64,000 nt of DNA. Origin: Phycisphaeraceae bacterium (GTDB taxonomy: Bacteria; Planctomycetota; Phycisphaerae; Phycisphaerales; UBA1924). Below the pieces are notes generated by a model. It was not told the DNA's origin, did no database searches, and saw only the letters and a program-made list of their open reading frames with translations. Position numbers and translations under genes: made by a program. Where the stretch lies: contig JAHCJI010000008.1 of assembly GCA_026126305.1 (NCBI GenBank), forward strand, positions 1-64,000, in the 5' to 3' direction. Numbering within the stretch: position 1 is the first letter of the stretch; every line of letters starts with the position of its first letter. Of the stretch, positions 44,705-53,074 are shown piece by piece.

Positions 44705-44726
44705 GAAATAGTTATAGGACTATTTC
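44705..44726. promoter_or_regulatory. Small palindrome in the leader of the FG-GAP dockerin gene
   Basis: A perfect inverted repeat, gaaatagt - tatagg - actatttc, lies in an AT-rich leader about 160 bases upstream of the ATG at 44888. Part of it ('atagttataggac') recurs upstream of the cysteine-rich protein gene at 36591. This is consistent with an operator or a promoter element, but nothing here shows its function. Confidence 0.4.
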
Positions 44727-44887
44727 CATGCCGCTTTCCCATGCTGCGATATTCGCTTTGCTCGTTCCATGAAGAATCCATCAAATCAGTATCGATTACT
44801 TCATCCTCGGGTTATATTCATCGTTCAGGACGAGAGTCGTGGTGGTTGTCGGTTGGCACCCGGCTCCCAGTAACATGGAGACTGACC

Positions 44888-46435
44888 ATGAATATTGGAT
44901 TGTTCAAAGTTTGTTTGAAGCATCGCACCCTTTCGAGCCGGTGGGGCAACCTTGCCTTGGCGGTTTGTTCCGTGGCCTTCGGCTTGGGCGCCATCGCCCA
45001 GGCCCAGCCTTGCGACCCTGACACCATGTTCGGCCCGGGCATCCTCTACCCCGCCCAGATCAATGGTGCGGTCAATATCCGGACGGCCGACTTCAACAAC
45101 GACGGCGTCCCGGACATCGTCACCGAATTCCACCCCAGCAGCACTTCCGGGCCGGGCGAACTGAACATCATGCTCGGCGACGGGCAGGGCGGCTTCGGCC
45201 CGTCGTCGGTGATCCGCGTGTTCCCATCGGGCAGCCGCACGTTCACGCTGGAGGTCGCCGACCTGACCGGCAACGGCCAAGTGGACATCCTGGTTGGTTC
45301 CTTCGAGGGCGCCGCGATGGCGCTCATGGAAGGCCGCGGCGACGGCACCTTCGAGGCCCCCGTGGTGTTCCCGGTGCCGATCACCCGTCTGGGCGATCTT
45401 GTCTTGGCCGACATGGACAACGACGGCCACCTCGACGCCGTGCTGGTAGACTCGACCAACGCCATCGTGTGGATCTACAGGGGCGATGGCGCGGGCAACT
45501 TCACCCAGGCCGCATCGGTGAACACAGAGGGCCCCGCCCTGCGTCTGGCCGTTGGCGACCTGGACGGCGATGGAAACATGGACCTGGTATTGACGAACCT
45601 GATGGATGACAAGCTGCGGATCATCCGCAGCGACGGCCGCCTGAACTTCTTCGCGCCGCGAGCCATTCCTTTGGATCCCCCGTTCGCGAACCGGCCGACC
45701 CTGGCCGACCTGAACGGCGACGGCATCTTGGACATCGTCATGGGCCATTTCTTCTCAGGAGATGTCGTCAGCGTGTTCTTGGGCATCGATGGGCTGAACT
45801 ACGGGCCGCAAACCACCTACCCATCGGGCAACACCGCCCAAACCGTGCGAGTTGCGGACATGAACGGCGACGGAGTGCCCGATCTGATCGTGGTGAATCA
45901 GGGAAGTGAAGATGTCACGCTACTCATCGGTCGCGGCGACGGCACCTTCGAGACCGAGCGCCGCTTCCCCGTGCGAACGAACCCCATCGATGGCGAGGTG
46001 ATGGACCTCAACGGCGACGGCGCGCCCGACTTCGTAACCGTGTGCCGGGGCACTTTGGAAATCGTGCCGCTGCTGAACACCTGCGTGCCGGGTCTGGCCT
46101 TCGCCGCGCCGCCGCAGGACATCATCGCCGACCCCGGCGGGCGGGCCGTATTCACCGCCAGCGTCCGTGGGCCGCTGCCCATCGCCTTCCAGTGGCTCTT
46201 CAACGGCCGACCCATCGATGGGGCCAACGGGCCCGAGTTGGTGATCGAATCGGTGCGGCCAAGCGACGAGGGCCTGTACGCGCTTGAGATCAGCGCGAAC
46301 GGCGACACGCTGCGAAGCCCGCCCGCCCGCCTGGCGGTCTTCAACGCCTGCCCGGGCGACTTCGACGGCGACGGCGCCCTGACCATCTTCGACTTCCTGG
46401 CGTTCCAGAACGCCTTCGCTGCGGGATGTCCCTGA
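44888..46435 (+). CDS. Secreted FG-GAP/VCBS and Ig-like protein with GC-type dockerin
   Basis: 515-aa exported protein; GGAG 8 bases before the ATG and a signal peptide ('LALAVCSVAFGLGAIAQA'). Seven or so FG-GAP/VCBS repeats follow, each with a calcium loop such as 'DFNNDGVPDIV', 'DMDNDGHLDAVLV', 'DLDGDGNMDLVLTN' and 'DMNGDGVPDLIVVNQG', forming a beta-propeller. An Ig-like domain ('PIAFQWLFNGRPIDGANG') and one dockerin motif ('DFDGDGALTIFDFLAFQ', ending GCP) complete it. Probable adhesin or binding protein, paired in position with the dockerin protease upstream. Confidence 0.9.
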   Translation: MNIGLFKVCLKHRTLSSRWGNLALAVCSVAFGLGAIAQAQPCDPDTMFGPGILYPAQINGAVNIRTADFNNDGVPDIVTEFHPSSTSGPGELNIMLGDGQGGFGPSSVIRVFPSGSRTFTLEVADLTGNGQVDILVGSFEGAAMALMEGRGDGTFEAPVVFPVPITRLGDLVLADMDNDGHLDAVLVDSTNAIVWIYRGDGAGNFTQAASVNTEGPALRLAVGDLDGDGNMDLVLTNLMDDKLRIIRSDGRLNFFAPRAIPLDPPFANRPTLADLNGDGILDIVMGHFFSGDVVSVFLGIDGLNYGPQTTYPSGNTAQTVRVADMNGDGVPDLIVVNQGSEDVTLLIGRGDGTFETERRFPVRTNPIDGEVMDLNGDGAPDFVTVCRGTLEIVPLLNTCVPGLAFAAPPQDIIADPGGRAVFTASVRGPLPIAFQWLFNGRPIDGANGPELVIESVRPSDEGLYALEISANGDTLRSPPARLAVFNACPGDFDGDGALTIFDFLAFQNAFAAGCP

Positions 46436-46513
46436 AACCGCGTGGTGATCCTTTTTTTTATCACCGGAGTCATGACCACTGGCCACGCCAACGACAATGG
46501 GGTAATCTCTGTC

Positions 46514-47287
46514 ATGGGGGTATTCGAGCACACGGCTTTCGTTCTCGCACTGATTGCTCAATTGGGCGTGGTGGATCCGCCCGCCGAGCCCGCGAACGAG
46601 GAGGCCCCACCCGCGCCCGTGAGGTCGCTGGTGCCTTTTCCTCATCCGCTGATTACGGAGGTGCTCTTTGCCGTCCCGGGCAGTGCGGGCGATGCCAACG
46701 GCGACGGCCGTCGCCACGCCACGGGTGACGAGTTTATTGAACTGACCAACCCCCACCCCGAGCCTATCAGCCTCACGGGGTATCGCCTGACCGACCGCCA
46801 CGGCGGGGGTGAGGGCGGCTTTTCGTTCACCTTCCCAGAACTGATGCTCCGCCCCGGCGAGACGGTGGTGGTGTTTAATGGTTTCGAGCAGCAGTGGAGC
46901 GGCCCGGTCGGCGATAGCAACCGGGCCCCACCAGCGGGCAACGACCGATTCCACGGTGCCCGCGTCTTCACCGCCCGCGCGTCCAGCAAGTACATCGCGT
47001 TGACCAACACCGCCGACTTTGTGCTGCTCTCCAGCCCACACCGCGTGCCGATCCAGGTCGTGGTCTGGGGCCAGCCCGACCCGGCCCCACCCGCCGACGT
47101 GCCCCTGATCGAACGGGTGACCAATCGTCCCGAAGGCAGTGTCCAGCGTGGTGCCGCGAATGCTCCACTGGAGCCGCACCCAACCATCGATGGCAAGCCC
47201 TTCAGCCCCGGCGTGCCCTTTGTCCAGCCGCCCCGGCACGCCGACGATTCGCCCACGGAGCAGCCCGCCCCCAAGCCCGGAAGCTGA
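46514..47287 (+). CDS. Lamin-tail-domain (LTD) exported protein
   Basis: 257-aa protein from ATG at 46514, which opens a hydrophobic leader ('HTAFVLALIAQLGVV'); GTG 46442 and ATG 46472 are in frame and possible. The LTD fold is seen in 'PLITEVLFAVPGSAGDANGD', 'DEFIELTNPHPEPISLTGYR', 'LRPGETVVVFNG' and 'YIALTNTADFVLLSS'. LTDs occur in bacterial surface proteins and nucleases, but no nuclease domain is present here. Just upstream is an inverted repeat (ggtgat / atcacc) whose loop contains eight T. Confidence 0.75.
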   Translation: MGVFEHTAFVLALIAQLGVVDPPAEPANEEAPPAPVRSLVPFPHPLITEVLFAVPGSAGDANGDGRRHATGDEFIELTNPHPEPISLTGYRLTDRHGGGEGGFSFTFPELMLRPGETVVVFNGFEQQWSGPVGDSNRAPPAGNDRFHGARVFTARASSKYIALTNTADFVLLSSPHRVPIQVVVWGQPDPAPPADVPLIERVTNRPEGSVQRGAANAPLEPHPTIDGKPFSPGVPFVQPPRHADDSPTEQPAPKPGS

Positions 47288-47343
47288 GCCCACGTATCAC
47301 GATGCCCACAAGACCGGGCCAACATTCTGGTATACTTTCCCAC

Positions 47344-47847
47344 ATGGCTTCCAACGGCCAACACCAACGGGCGAACCCAACGTGCGTGCTCTGGCTGCCA
47401 GCGGGGACGCAACCCCCGCCGGAATTGCTTGCCTCACTTGACCGCCGGGATCTTGGCTGGGCCTCTGCCGATGATGGGTACGGTGCGATGGCCGAGGTCT
47501 TGCTGCGCCATCATCCCGAATTGGGCCAATCCGCCGTACTGGTCTTGGTCAGACCGACGCAACTCGACTTATCGGGCCTTGTAGTCGACGCGATCGATCG
47601 CTATTGCGCCCGTGTGCCTGTCTGGCGCTACGACCCGTCGGCCAGCCCCGTCTTGGCCGCTGCCCAGAGACGCGAACTGGCCACGGTGTTTGTGCGAACA
47701 GAACCAAGAGAGCCAATCGCCCCCGCGGCAAGGACAAAGCCCGAGCCACAGCCCGAGCCCCGGGGCATCGACCTCTCGCCCGGCGCGGCTTCCATCCTCA
47801 CCGAGGAGGAACTGGGCATGTTGCTGGCCGATCGGCCCGGGCGTTGA
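47344..47847 (+). CDS. Uncharacterised 167-aa protein preceding a diguanylate cyclase
   Basis: Not recognised. The ATG at 47344 starts 'MASNGQHQRANPTCVLWLP'. The first ~100 residues are an alpha/beta unit ('WASADDGYGAMAEVLLRHH', 'SAVLVLVRPTQLDLSGLVVD'); the tail is Pro/Glu-rich and ends with an acidic helix. No signal peptide. It is 11 bp upstream of the diguanylate cyclase, so likely in one operon with it and perhaps a partner. Confidence 0.6.
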   Translation: MASNGQHQRANPTCVLWLPAGTQPPPELLASLDRRDLGWASADDGYGAMAEVLLRHHPELGQSAVLVLVRPTQLDLSGLVVDAIDRYCARVPVWRYDPSASPVLAAAQRRELATVFVRTEPREPIAPAARTKPEPQPEPRGIDLSPGAASILTEEELGMLLADRPGR

Positions 47848-47858
47848 CGGGAGTCAGT

Positions 47859-49202
47859 GTGGACAACAGCGCAGAGCGTCATTTCAAGACCGAGCCCACC
47901 AGCGACACAGGGGTGCCGTCGCGCATCGTCCTTGTCGGTCGGACTGGCCTCGATGGCGTCCTGGCCACCCCAGACTGCACCGAGTTGGTCCGCGTTCGCA
48001 ACGGCATGGACGCCTTGGGCGAGGTATCGGCGTGGCGTCGCCAGCACGATGGGGATCTACGTGGCCAGGTTGTGGTCTTGGGAGAAGCCGCCGACGCCGA
48101 CCCCTCCATGCCGCGCACCGGACGATGGGTCCAGGCCCTTCGCCGGCTCGACCCGCAGGTGCGCGTGCTGGCCGTGGGCAGGCCCTTGCACGCCGAAGGA
48201 CACGTCGAGGGGCATGGCCCCGAGGCCTTCGACGGCTGGCTGGATATCGACGATCCAGCGTACTCATCGCGTGTTCTGCTGCACGGTGCGGGCCGGGTCC
48301 AGACCTCCCTGCCCCTGCACCCCATCGCGCCGGAGCGACCAGTCGAGGTGATTGCTCCTCCTCGTGAGACACTGGCTCGCATGGAAGAACCCGCACCGGG
48401 CGACGACGGCCAACTGGTGCGCCTGGTGTTCGAGGGCCAGCCCATCACCGACGCGGCCCTTTCACTCGCATCGCAGCGCCTTGGCACCCCCTTGCACCTG
48501 GCCAGCGCCAAGGACGCGCAGCCCGGCCCGGGCCGAGCTCCCCTGCCCAACGAAGAGCAGGTCGTGCTGGTGGGCCCGCGAGCCACGGGCGAGGCCTTGA
48601 TGCACGCCGCGGCCTGGCTGGCTAGCTGGCGCGCCCTCGAGGCCCGGCACCAATCGCTTCGGCTCCAGGCCAACACCGATCCACTGACGGGCGCGTGGAA
48701 CCGTCGCGCTTTTGACGACGCGCTGCGAGGCGGCATCGAGCACGCCCGGCACGCACGGCGTGACCTCTCCGTCCTGGTCTTCGATATCGACGACTTCAAG
48801 CAGTACAACGATCGGCACGGGCACGAGGCTGGCGACGAGATCCTCGTCGAGGTCGTCCGCCTGCTCAACAGCGTGATCCGGCCCAGCGACAAGGTCTGCC
48901 GCATCGGCGGCGACGAGTTCGCCGTCATCTTCGACGACCCCGCCGGCCCGCGCGAGCCTACCAGCCGGCATCCGCTGTCGGTGGTGGCGGTGGCCCAGAG
49001 ATTCCAGGCCCAGGTGGCCACCAAGCGCTTCCCAAAACTTGGCGACAACGCGCCCGGGCGACTGACCATCTCGGGTGGCTTGGCCACGTTCCCGTGGGAC
49101 GGGCTCGATGGCCAGTCGCTGCTTCGCGTGGCCGACCAACGCGCCCTCGAATGCAAACACCAGGGCAAGAACGCCATCGCCCTCGGCCCACGCGCCGATT
49201 GA
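47859..49202 (+). CDS. GGDEF diguanylate cyclase with receiver-like N-terminal part
   Basis: 447-aa cytoplasmic protein. GTG at 47859 has GGGAG 5 bases upstream. The C-terminal ~170 residues form a GGDEF domain with 'TDPLTGAWNRRAFDDAL', 'DIDDFKQYNDRHGHEAGDEI' and an intact active site 'RIGGDEFAVIF'. The RPSD five residues ahead of it is an inhibitory I-site. The N-terminal ~250 residues contain receiver-like strands ('SRIVLVGRTGLDGVL', 'GQVVVLGEAADADPSM') but no clear phospho-acceptor pattern. It makes c-di-GMP from two GTP, in the same genome region as a c-di-AMP cyclase. Confidence 0.9.
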   Translation: MDNSAERHFKTEPTSDTGVPSRIVLVGRTGLDGVLATPDCTELVRVRNGMDALGEVSAWRRQHDGDLRGQVVVLGEAADADPSMPRTGRWVQALRRLDPQVRVLAVGRPLHAEGHVEGHGPEAFDGWLDIDDPAYSSRVLLHGAGRVQTSLPLHPIAPERPVEVIAPPRETLARMEEPAPGDDGQLVRLVFEGQPITDAALSLASQRLGTPLHLASAKDAQPGPGRAPLPNEEQVVLVGPRATGEALMHAAAWLASWRALEARHQSLRLQANTDPLTGAWNRRAFDDALRGGIEHARHARRDLSVLVFDIDDFKQYNDRHGHEAGDEILVEVVRLLNSVIRPSDKVCRIGGDEFAVIFDDPAGPREPTSRHPLSVVAVAQRFQAQVATKRFPKLGDNAPGRLTISGGLATFPWDGLDGQSLLRVADQRALECKHQGKNAIALGPRAD

Positions 49203-49254
49203 ACGCTCCGAAGGCTTCCTGTAGACACGCACCAAAGAGTGCACGCACGGATTC

Positions 49255-50304
49255 TTATCGTGCGGGCCCAACGCCGATGCGCAGCAGCACCGTGCCGCCC
49301 ATAGGCACGCCCGGATCGCAGACAAACGCCGCGTCGTCGGCACACGCTGCGGGCACGACCACCGTGTGGCCCGCGTGGATGGGCAGCGTCGCATCTTCAT
49401 CGCCTTCCAGGACCACCTCTCCGACGCCCGACACCAGCATGAGCACCTGGCACCTTCCGTCGAAGGCCAGCGGCAGCACGTCGCCGCCCTGCGGCCGCGA
49501 TGCATCGATCGTGAACGCATCGAGCGCGCAGAGCCTGCCGGCTTCCATGCCCGGCTCGAGCCGGCGTGTGGCCGGCGGGGGGCCTTGCAGGATGCACTCG
49601 ACCGCCTGATCGAGGTGCAGTTCTCGTCCCGAGCGGCCGTACTCTCTGGCCCAGTCGTAGACGCGGTAGGTCGTGTCGCTGGGGGTCTGCACCTCGGCCA
49701 CCAGCACACCAGCGCCAAGGGCGTGGATGGTGCCCGTGGGCAGGACGTGAAGGTCGCCCACCTGCGCGGCCGCGCTATGGAGCATCGAGGGCACGTCTCC
49801 CCCCGCGCGGGCGGCTTGGCCCACCTCGCCGGGCGTCACACCCGGGGCCAGTCCCTTGAGGATCCGCGAGCCCGGCTCGGCCTGCACGACGTACCAGCAC
49901 TCGGTCTTGGCGTGGGCGTGGGCGTGGCGTACCGCATAGGCCGGGCTGGGGTGGACCTGCACCGAGAGGTCCTCGCGCGCGTCGAGATACTTCACGAGCA
50001 ACGGGAAGCGGCCTTCGGGTGCGGGAGTGCTGCCCAGCAGGTCGGCGCTCCAGAATGAGAGCGCTTCGCGAATGGTCTGGCCGGCGAGCGGGCCGCGGGC
50101 GATGACCGACGACACGCCGCCCCCGCCCGCGCCCGAGGCGCTGGTAGCGTCCAGGTCGGCCAGTTCCCAGCTCTCGCCGATGTTGGCCATCGGGGGCAGG
50201 TCCTTGCCCAGTGTGGCCAGGCTGCGGCCGCCCCAGACTTTCTCAAAGAGCCTGGGCTCGAGGACGAACGGTTTGGGTTGTTGGGCCACCGGGGCGGTCC
50301 TCAC
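49255..50304 (-). CDS. manA: Mannose-6-phosphate isomerase, class I
   Basis: 349-aa cupin enzyme that interconverts fructose 6-phosphate and mannose 6-phosphate. Signatures: 'LEPRLFEKVWGGRSLATLG', 'ESWELAD', the metal site 'LSVQVHPSPAYA' and 'KTECWYVVQAEPGSRILKG', then 'LHVLPTGTIHALGAGVLVAE' and 'SDTTYRVYDW'. Start GTG at 50304 overlaps the upstream dehydratase stop (GTGA). The enzyme supplies mannose for glycan and polysaccharide synthesis. Confidence 0.9.
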   Translation of the reverse strand: MRTAPVAQQPKPFVLEPRLFEKVWGGRSLATLGKDLPPMANIGESWELADLDATSASGAGGGGVSSVIARGPLAGQTIREALSFWSADLLGSTPAPEGRFPLLVKYLDAREDLSVQVHPSPAYAVRHAHAHAKTECWYVVQAEPGSRILKGLAPGVTPGEVGQAARAGGDVPSMLHSAAAQVGDLHVLPTGTIHALGAGVLVAEVQTPSDTTYRVYDWAREYGRSGRELHLDQAVECILQGPPPATRRLEPGMEAGRLCALDAFTIDASRPQGGDVLPLAFDGRCQVLMLVSGVGEVVLEGDEDATLPIHAGHTVVVPAACADDAAFVCDPGVPMGGTVLLRIGVGPAR

Positions 50305-50876
50305 GAGCCCTGGTCGTGTTCGACGGCGTCGATGGCCATGCCCGAGATGGTCGCCTCGAAGGCAATCCGATCCAAGACCATGCCCTGGATGTTGGCGGTG
50401 AATCGCCGGCGGCCGAACTTCACTTCTTGCCCGAGCACGATCAGTTCGTCGCCGGGCGAGACCATGGAGCGGAAGGCCGCGTTCTCGATCCTCAGGAACG
50501 CCGCCAGGTGGGGCTTGCGCTGCCTGGCCAGGAACATGAAGCAGGCCAGTTGTGCCCCGGCCTCGATCTGCAACACGCCCGGGAATATGGGCTTGCCCGG
50601 GAAGTGTCCGGCGACCCAGAATTCGTCGCCTTCGATCCGCTTGGAAGCGACGGCGTGCGTGTAGTCTTCGTTGTGCCACACGATCCGGTCGAGCAGGCGC
50701 ATGTGCCCACGGTGGGGCAGCACCCGCTCGACTCCCGCCGAGTCGTGGACCTGAGTCGAAAAATCGATGCCATCCAATGGAAAGAGCAACCCCTTGGCCT
50801 CGACCGAGGTTGGCGATACCGACCCGCCCATCACGCCGGTGTCGGACTTCGAGCTGTTACTGGAGATCGTCGACAT
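50301..50876 (-). CDS. FabZ-like 3-hydroxyacyl-ACP dehydratase
   Basis: 191-aa hot-dog-fold protein. It has the FabZ pattern 'VLPHRGHMRLLDRIVWHNED' and 'GHFPGKPIFPGVLQIEAGAQ', with the catalytic His and Glu. It is longer at the N terminus (~45 residues) than FabZ (~150 aa) and lies in an operon with an Hc1-like protein and manA instead of lpx or fab genes. A dedicated role in a special acyl chain, or a housekeeping FabZ, are both possible. Confidence 0.85.
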   Translation of the reverse strand: MSTISSNSSKSDTGVMGGSVSPTSVEAKGLLFPLDGIDFSTQVHDSAGVERVLPHRGHMRLLDRIVWHNEDYTHAVASKRIEGDEFWVAGHFPGKPIFPGVLQIEAGAQLACFMFLARQRKPHLAAFLRIENAAFRSMVSPGDELIVLGQEVKFGRRRFTANIQGMVLDRIAFEATISGMAIDAVEHDQGS

Positions 50877-50886
50877 GCGACGGCTC

Positions 50887-51060
50887 TTACTCCTGCTTGC
50901 GCATTTCGAGGACCTCCTTGCGAAGGTCCTGGGCCAGATTCTTGATTTCCTGCATCGCCGTCCGCACCCGGGTGCCCGCGGCCTTGTTCCCCGCCGACAC
51001 CTTGTCCATGTCGTCGGCGATGGAGTCCAGGATCTGCTTCATCTGTTGGTATTTTTCCAT
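50887..51060 (-). CDS. Hc1-like histone H1 family protein, 57 aa
   Basis: Small protein starting 'MEKYQQMKQILDSI' and containing 'SAGNKAAGTRVRTAMQEIKN' and 'LRKEVLEMRKQE'. This pattern (short helix, GNKAA.TR.R, second helix) matches the N-terminal half of chlamydial Hc1 and the short H1-like proteins of planctomycetes. The basic Lys/Ala tail of Hc1 is absent. ATG 51060 is chosen because GGAG lies 8 bases upstream. It is first in an operon with the FabZ-like and manA genes (10-bp gap). It might influence nucleoid structure. Confidence 0.75.
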   Translation of the reverse strand: MEKYQQMKQILDSIADDMDKVSAGNKAAGTRVRTAMQEIKNLAQDLRKEVLEMRKQE

Positions 51061-51215
51061 GAGCATCGCTCCAACCTCAGGCCCCATCGGCCCCGGACGC
51101 TCGCCCGGCAGGCGGTGATACTTCACACCCCCGGCCTTCGCGGCAAGCACTGACCGCCCCGCAACGTGCCCAGGGCCACGAAAGACCACCCCAAGAGCGC
51201 CAGGACAGGGCCAGT

Positions 51216-52244
51216 CTAGCCCCCCAGAGCTCGCAGCGATCGCTCCAGGACTTCAAGAGACCCCTTGAGATACCGTACATCACCCTCATGATCGAGGTTT
51301 GCCGGAGCCGCCGCCGACGCGATCAGGCGCTTGCTGTCGAGCAAGCGAACGTAATCATCCTCGACGGGCAGGCCCGCCTGGCGACGAGCCCGGGCCACTT
51401 CGGAGACTGGTTTAATGCCGCAAAGGCGGTCCATACGCCCCCAGAACTGACGCTCGAGGTACAACGCGTCCTCGGACCAGTGACCGGCCCGGACCATGCC
51501 CAGGTCGATCAGGGCGCACTTCTGGCCCGCGTGTCCGTGGCCATTGTCGGGCTGGTGTCGCCACATCGCATTGGCCGGGTGCAGGTCGCCGTGCAGCCAG
51601 GCGTTGACGGGCCTTGCCTTCCATGTCGTCAGTGCTTCGGGCAAGAGCCTCTTGGCGTGCTTCAGAGCATTGTTCCAATGTTGGGAATCAGGGATACCCC
51701 CATCATGGGCTAACTGCCGGGCGTGCTCATGCGCCTTGGCCCAATCGGGGTCGAACGCCGAGCCGTAGGGATGGTGAGAACGCTCGGCCCGAATCTGGAA
51801 GTCTGCCGCGGCATGGATCAGGGCGCGCAGGGCGTGCTCGTCGAAGTGTTGGGCGACCGTCCCGCCCTCGAAACGTTCAACGATGAGCCAGCACAGGTCG
51901 TAAGGCCCCAGCGCGTCGGCCGAGGCCAACACACGGGGCGTGGAGATCGTGGCGCACCTTGGGTCGTCCCATTCGTTCTCGCAGCAATATCCCAGCGCCG
52001 CCGCCCAGCGACGCTCCACGGGCCCCACGGGCACCTTGACCATGCATGGGACGGTGTTCCCGTTGTCGAAGGTCCAGGTTGCGAATCCCGTGGCCGCACC
52101 GCCACGTTGCCAACTGGTGCGGAACCACTCGACCTCGCCGAGACCGGCTCCGGCCGCCTCATGCACAAGAGGGGTGAGCATCGCCCCGAGCACCAGCGAG
52201 TCACTGGTGTCCAGGGCGGCCGCGTTGGGCTGCGGATCGGCCAT
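51216..52244 (-). CDS. Aminoglycoside phosphotransferase (APH)-family kinase
   Basis: 342-aa protein with a kinase-like fold. The catalytic Brenner motif is 'WLHGDLHPANAMW' and the metal aspartate is in 'CALIDLGMVRAGHWSEDALY'; N-terminal lobe 'PCMVKVPVGPVERRWAAALG' may hold the ATP lysine. Sequence features fit fructosamine-kinase/choline-kinase-like members as well as APH. There is no evidence for antibiotic resistance. The start at 52244 gives a soluble protein; an ATG at 52322 would add 26 residues. Confidence 0.75.
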   Translation of the reverse strand: MADPQPNAAALDTSDSLVLGAMLTPLVHEAAGAGLGEVEWFRTSWQRGGAATGFATWTFDNGNTVPCMVKVPVGPVERRWAAALGYCCENEWDDPRCATISTPRVLASADALGPYDLCWLIVERFEGGTVAQHFDEHALRALIHAAADFQIRAERSHHPYGSAFDPDWAKAHEHARQLAHDGGIPDSQHWNNALKHAKRLLPEALTTWKARPVNAWLHGDLHPANAMWRHQPDNGHGHAGQKCALIDLGMVRAGHWSEDALYLERQFWGRMDRLCGIKPVSEVARARRQAGLPVEDDYVRLLDSKRLIASAAAPANLDHEGDVRYLKGSLEVLERSLRALGG

Positions 52245-52293
52245 CGCCGGGTGGCGCCTCCCTTGCCCGATGCCCAAGGCCTCCTGGGTCGTC

Positions 52294-53007
52294 CTAACCC
52301 CGGCAAGCCCGAACGAACACACTGTACACGCCCAAACCCAGCGGACCGTTTCCGCTTCGCTCGGGATGCCACTGTACTCCTACGTAAAACCGCCGACGCG
52401 GATCGGAAATCGCCTCGGCAATTGCATCTTCTGAACTTCCGATAACGCAAAGTGTGCCCGCCGTTGCGACCGCCTGGCGGTGTCGGCTGAGAGGCTGGTG
52501 CGGCGCTGCTTCCAGGAGCCATCCGGGCGAGCCCGGATGCGGGAAGATTGCGTGGGTGCGATCCCAGTGGTGCGTCCAAGTCTCACCCAGAACATCGGGC
52601 AGGTGCTGGTGCAAGGCCCCGCCCGCGACCAAGGCCATCATCTGCATGCCGTAACAGACGCCCAGCGTGGGCATGTCTGGCCGGCTGCTAAGGGCCGCGA
52701 GCAGGGCCGTGTCATACGACTGGCGCAGGGGTGCCACGGGGGTTGTCCTCGGGTCGGTTGGCAGGCCGAAGGGTTCCGTGCGTGGGTCGTCCCCGCCGAT
52801 GAGCAGGACGCCGTCGACCCGGTCCAACTGGTCCTCGATCTGCCCGGGAACCGGCGGCAGAACGAGTGGCAGGCCGCCGGCCTTGACAACGGCTTCGATG
52901 TAGGTCATCCGGCAGCACGAACGCGGGGTGGGCGGGGCCGACGCGTCGCCTCCGGGGGCGAAGTCGACATCGCCGGCGATTCCGATGACGGGCGGTTGCT
53001 GGCCCAA
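52294..53007 (-). CDS. Class I glutamine amidotransferase, PuuD/peptidase C26 type
   Basis: 237-aa enzyme. The nucleophile cysteine is in 'LGVCYGMQMMAL', the His-Glu dyad in 'GVQWHPERS', and 'VDGVLLIGGDDPR' is the family's N-terminal loop. PuuD hydrolyses gamma-glutamyl-GABA; other members act on gamma-glutamyl compounds. The start is TTG at 53007, supported by GGAGG six bases upstream. In a genome with glutamyl ligases it could hydrolyse a gamma-glutamyl product, but that link is speculative. Confidence 0.85.
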   Translation of the reverse strand: MGQQPPVIGIAGDVDFAPGGDASAPPTPRSCCRMTYIEAVVKAGGLPLVLPPVPGQIEDQLDRVDGVLLIGGDDPRTEPFGLPTDPRTTPVAPLRQSYDTALLAALSSRPDMPTLGVCYGMQMMALVAGGALHQHLPDVLGETWTHHWDRTHAIFPHPGSPGWLLEAAPHQPLSRHRQAVATAGTLCVIGSSEDAIAEAISDPRRRFYVGVQWHPERSGNGPLGLGVYSVFVRACRG

Positions 53008-53074
53008 GTTCCGCCTCCGTGCCGATGCTGCCTCTGCCCGCCCGGTACCCTTGGTTCAGGGAGTTGCCCCGCTG

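Noticed and set aside
46444-46465. Terminator after the FG-GAP dockerin gene
   Set aside because: The T run sits in the loop of the small hairpin (ggtgat/atcacc) rather than after the stem, so it is not a canonical intrinsic terminator.
51216-52244. Antibiotic resistance gene
   Set aside because: APH-fold kinases include many metabolic kinases; nothing specific for aminoglycosides or other drugs is visible.
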